Source: Effrenium voratum (lineage: Eukaryota > Sar > Dinophyceae > Suessiales > Symbiodiniaceae). Taken from it: a stretch of DNA of 64,000 bases. Location of the stretch: positions 130,001 to 194,000 of the forward strand of contig CAUJNA010001646.1 in NCBI GenBank assembly GCA_963377175.1, written 5' to 3'. The translations under genes and the position numbers were made by a program. Shown piece after piece: positions 33,396 through 43,437 of this stretch (position 1 is the stretch's first letter; the number at the start of each line of letters is the position of its first letter). The notes beneath the pieces are model-generated. The model ran no database searches. It was given only the letters and a program-made list of their open reading frames with translations, and had not been told where the DNA came from.

Positions 33396-35227
33396 CACCT
33401 TGGACAAGACCACTGCTTCGAAAGATGCAGACCTTCTCCTGACCAGTGACGCGGACGCGGAAGTAAAAAGGTCAACCCAGGAACTTGAAGCTCGCCCGGC
33501 CAAGAGAAAGACGCGGCAAAGCCCATCAACACCGCCGAGAGCGCCCATAATCATTTCGCAGGGGACGACCTTGATGGGTTGTGACACCTCGCCCGTGGAT
33601 CGAGCCAAAAGAGTTCTTCTTGCACGGGAGCTGGGCCTTAGCTTTCCCAAGCTTTACAAAAAGTAGCTAGCGGAAGGGTTGAAGCAACCGACGTGGGGCA
33701 ACAAAGCAATCGCGCCCTACATAGTTTGATATGTTCCCACGTTGAGAAATACACCTTGTGGCGGTTCCTTGTTTTCGCCAAGCTAAGCCGCTTTTCACCG
33801 CTAGTTACCGCTAATTGTCGCTGATAGGAACTACCTAAGACCCCTGCAAGCCTCCAACACTTGCCGGGTACCAGCTGAAAAGACAGGGCAGCGGCGGAGT
33901 TGTCTGAGGCCCACAACCTCCGATCAGGCAAGGTGGCAGGAGGTGGTGGTCCTCACATTTCAAGGTCTGCGGTTGTCGGCCGGCAGAAATTCCGGGTCAA
34001 CCCATCAAAGATTTCCTGCGGGTCATGGACTCTATGATACTCAAACAAGCTGGTCATGGTGCTGGTGGTTGCTTGAAGGCAGGACAAGGTGCAGGTTTGG
34101 TTGGGTACGTTTGACGTTGCAGCAGTGGACTGGGCCCCTTCCTGGCACACACCGAGACTGCGAATCGCTGGGCTGGCCTGCTCCGGCATTGCCCGACATT
34201 GACTTCTGTCACTTTTTTTGCTGTGGATTTCCGTGATCCGCGCCAGGTGTGGCAGGGATTCGGCGACATTTGCTTTAGAGTGAGAACTGCCCTCCATTCA
34301 GAAAACTGACCCTGCCTCCTGCCTCTGGGTGGTTCGTTGCACTGCCTGCCCTCATTTTTGGAATATTTTGCCACTTTCTCGGTCTCGGAAAGATGGAGCA
34401 TGCTCATGTTCAACTGGCTGCACCGCGACTTTAGTGTTCAGTGGGGATTTCCACTTTGCCCACTAAGAGTTAAAGTTTTAGCGGGGGATCTGATGGGCCT
34501 GCTAATGGCTGGGAAAATCAGTTCTGAGTAATCGAGAGCTGAGGATATAGGGCTTAGGGCTAACCCTGAAGGATGGGGCAGGATTCCTGAAGAGCCGCCA
34601 TTGGGCTTTGATACAGCGGCCTTGATAAAATAGCCATTGGGCTGTCCTTGGTAAAGTGGAAGAGTGGCCAAAACCTTCTGCGACCGGTATGTTTTTTGGA
34701 GTTCCGAGCTTTGGCTCGCTCTAGTTTCAGGGGAACCACTGGGCAGACGTTTTTTGAGACGTCTGGCAATAGGGTGAAAATAAGCTGTATTTCCAAGCAG
34801 ACACTCGTGGGCTTGGGCCCCCAGTGGCGACGGGTTGCGGGGTTGGTCGTCTTCGTCTGTGCGAAGGAACCTGTTACCTCGAGGATGAATAAGTGGCAGA
34901 CCTCTGGCTCATTCAGGTGTCTTTCTTTCATTCAGCTTTTGTGTTTCGCTCAGAACGGAATCCTTAGAAGATTACGTATCTTGAAGGCACGTCTAGCCTT
35001 TGATCCTTAGCCCCTAATGTTGACGCAGGAGCATGCTCCCGGTTGATCACGAGGGTGTCCCATTTTAGAGGGGATCCAGATCACATTTCGGGTTCACCCG
35101 GGCTTGACATTTGGTCTCGTCTAAACTATCGGATTTTCCATTTGCCACCAAAGGCGATCCCTGGAAGGCCTCTCCTGTTGGCTGCAGCCGCTTGGCCTGA
35201 CATCAGACCCGGACTAGCCCAGGAACA
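33396..35227. other. No firm gene; possible retroelement flank
   Basis: Open frames on both strands: plus 33400-33666 (Lys/Arg-rich) and minus 33393-33650, 33638-33931 and 33953-34297. The minus frames may be the decayed upstream part of the retroelement. Frames at 34560-35010 are ambiguous between strands. Confidence 0.4.
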
Positions 35228-35572
35228 GTGCGTATGGCTCGACTGATCCGGGACGCTAAGACAAAAGCAAAAGCGGCTGCCTATGCTGACGTCTACTATA
35301 AGGGCCGTAGTGAGAATGGGTTTACGTGGTACTCCAAAACCAGCTTTATTCATGATCATAGCACAGCAATGTGTGTCATTGACTGGTTGTTGGGCCACCT
35401 GTTTAGTCTCACCCACCCCCCAAACCACCTCGAGCCATGTCTCCGCAGCTGGGCGAAAGCCGAAACGGGCGCACGCGCGCCTGGCGACTCAAAGGGGATG
35501 GATCTTGTCCACTTGCAGCAGGGGTTCCCGCGATGTTGGACCACTAAAACTGGGAACCCGACCCATGTTTAG
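35228..35572 (+). CDS. Possible exon, unidentified gene
   Basis: From an in-frame ATG at 35234 the frame reads MARLIRDAKTKAKAAAYADV, then YYKGRSENGFTWYSKTSF and CVIDWLLGHLF before composition degrades. The basic start looks coding; the true exon probably ends before 35420. Other frames are also open. Confidence 0.35.
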   Translation: MRMARLIRDAKTKAKAAAYADVYYKGRSENGFTWYSKTSFIHDHSTAMCVIDWLLGHLFSLTHPPNHLEPCLRSWAKAETGARAPGDSKGMDLVHLQQGFPRCWTTKTGNPTHV

Positions 35573-35619
35573 GGATCCGTTGAGAAAAACAGCAACATGA
35601 TATTTAGAAATATACATGC

Positions 35620-35705
35620 AAATGCGCGTATATATATATATATACACGTCTATATACATATATATATATATGCATACATATATATATATATATACATACA
35701 TATGA
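35620..35705. repeat. TA-rich microsatellite
   Basis: TATATA and TACATA units; no gene is seen from here to 36589. Confidence 0.9.
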
Positions 35706-36589
35706 TACGTGTATTTTGGAGTGGGAGGTTATGCCAGTCTTAATGCAGCTACTTTGTGGGGAGATACGGCTTACATGATGCTGTCAGGTTTGGGCTCTAT
35801 GTTTGTGAGTGCGGGCGGCCAGCCGCCTGTGGCATACATGTTTTCTTGCGAGTTGATCAATCTTCCTGACCCCCAGATGACCAAGGGTGGCTTTTTCCAT
35901 TCAGCAAGACATATCATATTTTTAGTGGCTTTCCCCAATGGTCATCCCATGTAACGGACCTTTTGATCAACCCCGACATTTCACCTCTGCAGTATTGTTT
36001 TCATGCTCCAAGACTTTATCATGCACCATTGGCACTTGAACTGTGTATAGACTCCTGTGAGAATCCCGCGTGGACGACCTTGCTCGGCTCCAACAAATAA
36101 GCTTGAGGGGCAAATTGATGGAGCATGGGTGGCTGTTTGAGTGGCATGGAGGCCGAGACTAGATACGACTGTCCAATTCGTATAAACAAGTAGGTGATTG
36201 ACTTACTTGGGATTGGCAGAGTTAATAGGCAGTTTAGCTTTTTGTGTTCGATCTACCATGAATGGGGATGTTTGTTTTGCATTGCATGTTGTCTGTCCAA
36301 AGCTTGGTTTCCTTGTTCCCTGCGACTTTCCTAATCCTTTGCCCGGCCTTACGGGTCTCCGGATCAAAGCCAAAGGCAGGCTGGCCGCACGTGGTTCCAG
36401 AGTACTTTGATGAAGAAAGCACACTCCACGTCATTTGGCCACTGCTCGGCCTTGTTTCCCAACTCAGCGATCTTGATGTGTTGATGTGCTGACGCAAACG
36501 TGGTTTGTCCATAGCTTCTGATTGTTTTCCTTCAGGACCTTTCGATTCGACGGGAACTCACACACGTCAATTTTGCGCGCCATGCGGGT

Positions 36590-38209
36590 ATGAAGCTGAG
36601 TGTTGTCTTGGTCAGCGGGCGCACTGTCTCCATCGCACTCTCACCTGAGTCGAGCGTCAGTGAGCTGCAAGCAGCAGCGCAGCAGCATTTCCAGCGCCCG
36701 TTTCTGACTCTGCTGTTCAACGGCCAGCAGCTGGACCCGTCCTCAACTTTGGCAAAGGCGGGGTTGCGAGATGGGGATTCGGTCCAAGCCGTTGCACAGG
36801 GTGTGAGACTGGCTGCCTCGAGTGGGGCATTTGCTCATTTTGCTCCCGGGCACAAGTGCGAGACTTGGGGCCATCTAGGCTTTGGTGGTGAAAGTAGCGA
36901 GGTGAGAGATCAGCTGGCACGAGTCCAACAGATCCAATCAAATGGCGGTGCCTTTGCGGCCATCAAGAGCGACAGCTCCGTGGTGACTTGGGGCCTTCCT
37001 GTCTTTGGCGGTGACAGCAGCCAGGTGCAAGAGCAGTTGGTGCAAGTTCGGCAGATCCAAGCGACCAGGTATGCGTTCGCCGCTATCCGGGACGATGGCT
37101 CCGTGGTGACTTGGGGCAAGCCAGACTGTGGTGGTGACAGCAGCCAGGTGCAAAAGCAATTGACACGTGTCCTGCAGATCCAAGCGACAGACAGCGCTTT
37201 TGCTGCCATCCGGGAGGATGGCTTTGTGGTGACCTGGGGTGATGCCTATTTTGGTGTTGCTGATATGGGTGGTGACAGCAGCCAGGTACAAGAGCGGCTG
37301 ACGCGGGTTCAGCAGATACAAGCTTCCGAGGGCGCCTTTGCTGCCATTTGCGAGGATGGCTCTGTTGTGACGTGGGGCTTTCCTGAATATGGCGGTGACA
37401 GCAGCCAGGTGCAGGAAGAGTTGGTGCATGTTCGGCAGATCCAAGCGACTGAGGGAGCTTTCGCTGCCATTTGCAAAGATGGCAGGGTGGTGACGTGGAC
37501 ACGTGAGGAGTTTGGCGGTGACAGCAGCCAAGTGCAAGAGCAACTAACGTCGGTTCAGCAGATCCAAGCGACTGATGGCGCGTTCGCCGCCATCCGGGAA
37601 GATGGCTCTGTGGTGAGTTGGGGTCATTGGCTCTTTGGCGCTGACAGCAGCCAGGTGAGAGAGCAGTTGATGCGGATCCAGCACATCCAAGCAAACCGTT
37701 GCGCTTTTGCTGCCATTCGGGATGATGGCTCTGTGGTGACTTGGGGCAAATCGGACTGTGGCGGTGACAGCAGCCAGGCGCAAGATCAGTTGGTGCAAGT
37801 TCGGCAGATCCAAGCAACAAAGTATGCGTTTGCTGCCATCCGGGACGATGGCTCCGTGGTGACTTGGGGCAAGCCAGACTGCGGCGGTGACTGCAGCCAG
37901 GTTCAAGAGCAACTGACAAGAGGTGTCCTGCAGATCCAAGCAACAGATAGCGCTTTTGCGGCCATTCGGGAGGATGGCTCTGTGGTGACCTGGGGCGATC
38001 TGGGAAGAGTTGCTAGACACACGCCAGATGCAAGAGTGACTGGTTTAGATGCAAGCTGTTTCTGTTGCTCACATTTTGCCCGATGGCTGTGCAACACTGA
38101 GTGCAAGAAGATTGGATCGCGACTGGAGCAAAGCCAATGCTTTTGCTTTCGCCACCTGGGAGCCTGTGCTTACCTGAGGCGATGGCTGCAGAAGCATGAA
38201 GACCTTTAA
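36590..38209 (+). CDS. UBL/RCC1-like repeat protein, copy 3
   Basis: A 539-residue frame from ATG 36590. Residues 1-70 form a ubiquitin-like beta-grasp domain: MKLSVVLVSGRTVSIALSPE opens as ubiquitin does, and LFNGQQLDPSSTLAKAGLRD matches the IFAGKQLEDGRTLSDYNI region. No terminal Gly-Gly is present, so it is a fused domain, not a conjugated modifier. About residues 75-470 hold nine to ten repeats of 41 residues (123 bp), consensus DGSVVTWGxPxxGGDSSQVQ then xQLTxVQQIQATxxAFAAIRE. These are short RCC1-like repeats, which form beta-propellers used in protein binding or GEF activity; ubiquitin-pathway adaptor function is inference. One repeat has a five-residue GVADM insert. The last 70 residues are a decayed repeat read out of frame. 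Intronless as seen. Such genes are often auto-named HERC-like, but no HECT domain is present. Confidence 0.85.
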   Translation: MKLSVVLVSGRTVSIALSPESSVSELQAAAQQHFQRPFLTLLFNGQQLDPSSTLAKAGLRDGDSVQAVAQGVRLAASSGAFAHFAPGHKCETWGHLGFGGESSEVRDQLARVQQIQSNGGAFAAIKSDSSVVTWGLPVFGGDSSQVQEQLVQVRQIQATRYAFAAIRDDGSVVTWGKPDCGGDSSQVQKQLTRVLQIQATDSAFAAIREDGFVVTWGDAYFGVADMGGDSSQVQERLTRVQQIQASEGAFAAICEDGSVVTWGFPEYGGDSSQVQEELVHVRQIQATEGAFAAICKDGRVVTWTREEFGGDSSQVQEQLTSVQQIQATDGAFAAIREDGSVVSWGHWLFGADSSQVREQLMRIQHIQANRCAFAAIRDDGSVVTWGKSDCGGDSSQAQDQLVQVRQIQATKYAFAAIRDDGSVVTWGKPDCGGDCSQVQEQLTRGVLQIQATDSAFAAIREDGSVVTWGDLGRVARHTPDARVTGLDASCFCCSHFARWLCNTECKKIGSRLEQSQCFCFRHLGACAYLRRWLQKHEDL

Positions 38210-38782
38210 GGTGGCTCGACAGCCAAAGTGCTCTGGGCGAAGTCAAGCAGAGCGCCGCATAAGGAACGGTCGCTTGACGGTGCTTGAGCTGCGCATGGGT
38301 AGGCCCGTCATTAGACATCTTTACTTCTGGGTAGACAGGTTCTGATTGTGCCCCATGTGGCCTTTGTCGAGTCAGGTGTGCGAGATGCCTTGCCTATAAG
38401 CAAGGCCAGTTATTTGTCTTCAGTGATGCCGTGTTGGCGAAGCGAACCATGTACCGAGATCTGACATGATATTTGTTGGGGCGAGCGTGCTGTCTCATGC
38501 ATGTAAGATGGATCCGCTTCGTTAACCCATGCCCGGCTCCCAACAAGGCGGGTTTCTCAAAATAGTGGTCCCCCTCAAAATGGTTGCTTCCCTTTCGGTT
38601 TGTCTTTAAACATTCAGCACGATATAAGTTATGATATAAGTGTGAGGGCAAACTCGTCTGGTTGTGTGAGAGCAGAAGGCTAGAGACGGATGCGCGATGG
38701 CAACACCTACCCCTGCGCCGAGTCCCTGCATTTTTGCACAGATTGGTAGGTGAAATGGTCCTTGATCTCATGACTTGACCAT
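38210..38782. other. 3-prime flank of copy 3; no gene
   Basis: No coding frame with bias. A degraded element end (GTTTCTCAAAATAGTGGTCC, 38553 onward) resembles the left end of the TIR element at 45176, and the sequence after it (CCCTTTCGGTTTGTCTTTAA) matches that element's interior. Confidence 0.5.
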
Positions 38783-38896
38783 CTTCCATTTGCTTAAGAA
38801 CATTTTAGTAATTTTCCCCTGTTGGTTTCAAAGGGAATCTATCACTACTGGACATCTTTTTTTTCATTTTTTCCAGGAACCTTAAGCAATTGGCAG
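38783..38896 (+). mobile_element. Introner-like TIR element, copy A
   Basis: The left end CTTCCATTTGCTTAAG is mirrored by CTTAAGCAATTGGCAG at the right. Internally GGTTTCAAAGGGAATCTATC and ACTACTGGACAT are followed by a TTTTTTTTCATTTTTTCCAG tract. Copies B (55437-55542) and C (39735-39850) share these blocks. The right end abuts the exon at 38897, so the element seems to supply the 3-prime splice site. Confidence 0.75.
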
Positions 38897-39026
38897 CCAT
38901 GTGAGCCGCAATCAAAACCGTAAGGTTGGCGACGCTCGCAAGCTGTGGGGAGGCCACCCTTTGCTCGGCATTGCGACGGGAGAGGCGAACCGGGAAGCTC
39001 CCAGAGCACTGGAATTGGAACCAAAG
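38897..39026 (+). CDS. Internal exon, two-exon chain, unidentified
   Basis: The acceptor is at the right end of an introner-like element (AATTGGCAG); the donor is a canonical GTAAGG. The frame is HVSRNQNRKVGDARKLWGGH, then PLLGIATGEANREAPRALEL and EPK, leaving in phase 0. Third-position GC is good. The next exon at 39335 continues in phase. Confidence 0.65.
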
Positions 39027-39334
39027 GTAAGGGTCTTCTGGGAGCTTTCATGGAGGGCACCCAAAATCAATGTGATGTTGATTCTGTCTCAATGCGATGA
39101 GCGTCCTTTCCCTTCGATCGAATCATTGTCCCAAGCGATTCCACGACTCTGGGGACAAGGCAGTGCATTTACTTGAAACTGGATGTTTGGATACTGCAAT
39201 GTTTGTTTCTGAGTCTCAAGATAAGTCCCTGAGCATATGCAAAGCCTAAGAAAACGCCGAGAAATCCTTCATACTTAGCTGCTATTTGGTTGGTTTCAAG
39301 ACCTTAACAACTTAAAACACGACTTGTCCTACAG

Positions 39335-39454
39335 CAAAAAGCTCAAGAGCTAAAGTCTGGCACCGGCGGAACGGACCATAGCCACGCGGGCGATGCGGCT
39401 CCCGCGAGAAGCTTACAGTACACGCGGCTTGAGCTCTCCATCCGGTTTGTCTGA
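39335..39454 (+). CDS. Terminal exon of the two-exon chain
   Basis: The GACTTGTCCTACAG acceptor is followed in phase 0 by QKAQELKSGTGGTDHSHAGD, then AAPARSLQYTRLELSIRFV and TGA at 39452. The intron (39027-39334) has GT and AG ends. Family unknown; the peptide is Gly/Ala/Ser-rich and possibly disordered. Confidence 0.6.
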   Translation, partial: QKAQELKSGTGGTDHSHAGDAAPARSLQYTRLELSIRFV

Positions 39455-39734
39455 GGTCAACCTGGCGAAAAAGCCCCCGAGGCGCGTCTGTCGTGCAGCT
39501 TGTTTCACAAGCTCACCGGTTCGAGAGGCCAAAAACGACCCAAAGCCCATGATGACTTGGGGATTCCGAAATCCTGTGTCCTGCCTGTGGGAAAAAGTTA
39601 GTTGCCCGAGATAGGCATCCTTCCAGGTTCAGTTCTGGTGAACATTGACGGATTCGACTGGTTTCAGCTGTTTTCATGCACCGATACCATTAGCATGTCT
39701 TGGGTACGAGCCGGCGTCTACTGCCTGGAGGTTG

Positions 39735-39850
39735 GCTCCAATTTGCTCAAATGCTAGGTTACTGTTATTTGCTGAGCACAGTTCTGTGTTGGTTTAGCGA
39801 GGATGTGTCACTACTGGACATATTTTGTTTTCTCCAGGAGACTTACCCTC
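39735..39850 (+). mobile_element. Introner-like TIR element, copy C (decayed)
   Basis: The left end CCAATTTGCTCAAATG and the right block GTCACTACTGGACATATTTT ending TCTCCAGGAGACTTA align with copies A and B. The right inverted end is eroded. Confidence 0.6.
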
Positions 39851-40586
39851 CCATCCACTAACATGGAACCTCACAAGGGGTTTTTGCAAGACAAGTTTCC
39901 TCTTGAAGGGACCCCCTGTCAGGTGCTATATTTGTGGGAGAGAGGGAGGATGGGAAGCTTGGACAGGCCCCCGAGCACCATCGCAATCATACGAGGCATT
40001 GCTCATTTGCTTTTGGAGCATTGAGTGCCAGCAGCAGCTTTTGAGCGGCCAGATTTGCGCATACAAGTGCCAGTTGCCGTCTCTCTTTTGCAGCGGTGTT
40101 GTCGCACGTCTTGAGGTCTGCCAGAACCAAATAATTACGGTACACCTCATGCCGAGCGGCCTTGATCATGGCGTACCTTCCGTGCTACCCTGCAACAAGG
40201 GCTGCGTTTACAGACTTCTCAAGAAGTCACGATTCTCTGTCAGAGGGCCCAACAAATATAGACCCTTCTGTCCGGGGTGTTTAAGAGGCCTCACTACATT
40301 TACCCTCCCACCAAGCAGGGAAGTGCAGAGGCGCCTTGTGGAAGACTAGGCGCCTTTTGGAAAGGCTTCTAGCCTTCCATGACCCACTGACATCAAGGGT
40401 AGCCTTTTTGTGGACAGCCGACTTGACCACCCAAAGATGCCTTCGGAACAGGTTGGCCACTCTGAATGGAAGTAGCCCCATAGAGCCTTCCCAGAACCAG
40501 TCCGGGACCCAACCAGCGAATTGACCCCATAGCTGTCTGGTGGGGGTTGGGGTTTGCCGCTTTTTCCTTCCAAGCCGCTTGCGCAG
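39851..40586. other. No firm gene
   Basis: A minus-strand frame at 39987-40169 (VYRNYLVLADLKTCDNTAAK) looks protein-like but lacks other support and would break the + orientation. A palindrome around AGGCGCCTTGTGGAAGACTA lies at 40331. Confidence 0.35.
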
Positions 40587-40682
40587 CGTTGAATTTATTG
40601 AGCTCGGAACCTCCAGTTTCCGCGTCCCTAGCTCCGCCGGGGAGCCTGTCGCTTTCAACTTGAAGGCTAGTTTCGACTGGAG
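40587..40682 (+). CDS. Internal exon, unidentified gene
   Basis: A GCTTGCGCAG acceptor and canonical GTGAGT donor enclose one base, 31 codons and two bases: VEFIELGTSSFRVPSSAGEP, then VAFNLKASFDW. It reads as alternating beta-strand sequence. No ATG is needed as it is internal. An overlapping minus-strand frame has no splice-site support. Confidence 0.65.
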
Positions 40683-41670
40683 GTGAGTCAAATCAAAACC
40701 GATCGTGTTAACCTGGTGTACCCAGAACCCATGTGCGAAGTTGAAATGGCGGCGCAGGTTTTATGCAAGGGGATCACCCCTCAACCTTCATCCACCCGCG
40801 TTTGAGGACGTGCAAGCCACAGAGGCCGCCATGGAAAGTACGCGTCTTGGGGATTCGCATCCTGATTGACGAATCTTTCTGCAGATGTCTGCTGTGGATG
40901 GACGAAGTCCTGCACCACTCTGAAACCATGAGACACCATTGTTTGTATCTGCAGGGGGAATCATCATTCCAGGGTTTCTTCGGTGCTACATGTTCTTGCC
41001 ACGTGTGAAATATGGTTTTGCGCAGAAACTCTGGATCCGCTTCGGGGGCAACACATGTAAGGCTTGGCCTATGCAAGCTGGGTTGGGTTTGGTATGCCTA
41101 TTGGCAGATTTTATTCGACGTTGGAATCCCCGGTCTATTGCCCAGGCTCATACTTTCTTAAATGGCCCTCCCACATCCACCCCCCAAATCCCCATAGTTA
41201 CATACACCCAAAATAGTGAGAGGAGTCAGGGCGCTCGTCTGAGACGGGAGGCTCAAGAAACAAGTGAAATTGGCAAAAGGATAGCTTTGTCCCATGGGTT
41301 TCAGGCTGCTTGGCGCCCTTCGACATAGGACAACCCAAAGGCCCGAAGCCTTCCACTCCGATTAAAACGCCATGCGGGCGGCTTTTTCTCTGGCCCAGGT
41401 AAGAGTTATGGCGACAAAGGATGAAGGCCAAATCCAAGGAGGAGAGGGGGGGATTGAGAAACTCAGCTTCCCTTTAAATGGTGGTTTGGAGCCGAATCGG
41501 TGGTTTGATCTTCCTTGGGGGCTTCCCATGAGAATCAGGGGTTCAAATCCCAAGCCAACTAAGGGTCCAAGGAGAACACTGCGGCATTTGCTTCATCACA
41601 TTCGTCGCATTGTTGCATAAAATTTGTGAGCCACTTTGAGACAAGGGATTCATAACAGTGCAGCACCACC
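40683..41670. other. No firm gene
   Basis: A short ATG frame (MRAAFSLAQ, 41372-41398) ends at a canonical GTAAGA and could be a first exon. Otherwise featureless. Confidence 0.35.
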
Positions 41671-41880
41671 ATGTTTTTCCCTTTACGCCAGTGGCGTGCA
41701 GTTGCCCGTGTTGGGAATGAACGCGAATGTGTGCCCCACGGAGAGGGGGACATGATCTCACTCCCTGAAATGTACAATACTTTCTGGGAAGACACATGTC
41801 AGTGGGTACCAAGTTCAGTCCTTTTCAGCCGATCCCACTCAGGAAGCGAGCGATGCTTGTTGCCCTTTGCGGTCGCGTAG
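41671..41880 (+). CDS. Possible exon, unidentified gene
   Basis: The frame reads QWRAVARVGNERECVPHGEG, then DMISLPEMYNTFWEDTCQW. The composition is protein-like but third-position GC is weak and the minus strand is also open. Confidence 0.3.
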   Translation: MFFPLRQWRAVARVGNERECVPHGEGDMISLPEMYNTFWEDTCQWVPSSVLFSRSHSGSERCLLPFAVA

Positions 41881-42019
41881 GGGTCATTCATATTCAGTGA
41901 ATTGGGAGTGCCAACCTGCAGTCTTTTTGCAGCTGAGGTCAAGCAGTCTAGGCGGAGCCTATCGCCTTGTCTTTGAAGGGTCTATCAGACTCATCTTTCC
42001 TTTCTTGAAAGCACCAGCC

Positions 42020-42301
42020 ATGGGCCTTTTTGCTGTGTTCGTTCTCCTTGGCGCAGCCAACGCGGCGGTACACAGTGGCTATTTGTACGACAAGCTTTGT
42101 GTGGATCGGGGTGTGGGCATCGATGGCGTGGACACCCGGACAGAGCCGGAAAGGCACACGGTGCACTGCTTGTTGGTCTCGGTCTGCCGTGACTCCGGGT
42201 ATGGCATCCTAACCAAACCAGGAGGGCAGAGCCAGTATTCCATGGAGGTACTGCTGTCAGCACAGGGCAATGCAGATGTCATCACCTGGTTGGGCACACA
42301 G
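42020..42301 (+). CDS. Secreted mucin-like protein, exon 1
   Basis: ATG at 42020 begins a signal peptide (MGLFAVFVLLGAANAAVHSG, cleavage likely near ANA-AV). The mature domain has paired Cys: LYDKLCVDRGVGIDG, then ERHTVHCLLVSVCRDSGYGI, then a strand-rich stretch ending NADVITWLGTQ. The HTVHC..C.DSGYG pattern looks like a small Cys-paired domain I have no name for. Exon 1 is 94 codons and ends in phase 0 at a GA-type donor inside an 8-bp repeat. Confidence 0.75.
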
Positions 42302-42416
42302 GAGGGTTGGGCAACATGTTGGGGTTTACACCGGGATACCATTGTGATATAGATGTTTAAGAATCCAATCATGGCTTAAGCCAGTTTAAAAGGGGGCCTG
42401 GCCTGCCCCTGCACAG
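42302..42416 (+). other. 115-bp intron flanked by 8-bp direct repeat
   Basis: CACAGGAG occurs at 42297-42304 and again at 42412-42419, one copy over each splice site. Splicing after CACAG at both ends keeps the frame and uses a GA donor and AG acceptor. This is the geometry left by an introner insertion with target-site duplication. The interior has two in-frame stops. Confidence 0.7.
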
Positions 42417-42839
42417 GAGTACTCGGGCAACGACGTGAATGTGGAGATTAGTGGGCCCTACGATTCGCAGGGACGGCTGCATGTGGACACCATTAAGCGC
42501 TTGAAGGATGGCAGTGTCTGGAATGGCTCGGGTGAAGGCACGAGCACTGAAACCAGCACCGCCTCCCCAGCACCAAGCACCACTCCAGAACCAAGCTCCA
42601 CTAGCTCCACTAGCTCTTCTAGCTCCACTAGCTCCATTAGCTCCTCTAGCAGCACAGCCATGTCAACCACTCCTAGCACCACACTCGCAAGAGCAAGCAC
42701 GACCACCACCTCTGCCCTGGTAGGCTCTGGTGAGACCTCAACTACTGGGATCTCAACTTCTGCTTCTTTGGTGACTTCGGCTACCGGCAGCAGTTCAATG
42801 CTGCTGGCGACGGCGCTGACTGTTTTCTTCCGCCTCTGA
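42417..42839 (+). CDS. Secreted mucin-like protein, exon 2, GPI tail
   Basis: The frame continues in phase: EYSGNDVNVEISGPYDSQGR, then HVDTIKRLKDG closes the globular domain. About 90 residues of Ser/Thr/Ala/Pro follow (an AGCTCC-rich imperfect repeat), then a hydrophobic end SSSMLLATALTVFFRL and TGA. An N-terminal signal, a Ser/Thr stalk and a C-terminal hydrophobic tail preceded by small residues are the layout of a GPI-anchored, O-glycosylated surface protein. Total about 234 residues. The stalk length is repeat-driven and probably variable between strains. Surface role in the algal cell is inference. Confidence 0.8.
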   Translation, partial: EYSGNDVNVEISGPYDSQGRLHVDTIKRLKDGSVWNGSGEGTSTETSTASPAPSTTPEPSSTSSTSSSSSTSSISSSSSTAMSTTPSTTLARASTTTTSALVGSGETSTTGISTSASLVTSATGSSSMLLATALTVFFRL

Positions 42840-43205
42840 GTTGCGAAACAGCTGCTCCTGAGACTGGAAAAAGTCGTCCGAACCTGTAAAGGTTTGTGAA
42901 GGGCTGTACTGTTGGCTGGCTGGTGGTTTCGCATACTTTGTTGTCAACCACTCTAGCTGATCATCCATTGTAATCTGATTCGACAACTATGTTTGGAACA
43001 AACATGCACAAATCACGCAGCCTTCAACCAGTTGCTAATCTTTTTTGGAGTAAAGCCACCAGCCAGCTGGGCATTTGACAAAAGTGCATTGCCCACGGTC
43101 GGCTGGAGAGTCAATGGCCTATTGCGAGGACCTTGCTTGGGCCTAAACCAGACTTTCATCAAGAAAAACTTGAGCCTGTCAATAAGCTCGTTATAAGATA
43201 ACGGT
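42840..43205. other. 3-prime flank, no gene seen
   Basis: AT-rich sequence after the stop of the secreted-protein gene. No further exon recognised. Confidence 0.5.
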
Positions 43206-43437
43206 GAATGACGGTATGATGATGATGATGATGAGGATGATGAGGAGGAGGTGGAGGAGGAGGAGGACGAGGATGATTATGAGGATGAGGATGATAGATA
43301 GATAGACTAGATTAGATTCGATTAGATAGATTAGATTAGATTAGGTTAGATTAGATTAGATTAGATTAGATTAGATGTATAGGTAGATTAGGTTGGTTCA
43401 GATTAGATAGATTAGATGAGACGAGATTGGATTATAT
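43206..43437. repeat. GAT/GAG then ATTAG pentanucleotide repeats
   Basis: GATGAT/GAGGAG units to about 43296, then GATA and about 100 bp of imperfect ATTAG units ending in a short (TA)n. Confidence 0.95.

Noticed and set aside
36938..38020. Long minus-strand frames across UBL/RCC1-like copy 3 (up to 286 residues)
   Set aside because: Shadows of a repeated GC-rich + strand gene; they repeat with the same 41-codon period.
41480..41570. GGGGTTCAAATCCC as a tRNA T-arm on +
   Set aside because: The stem is short and no cloverleaf fits upstream.
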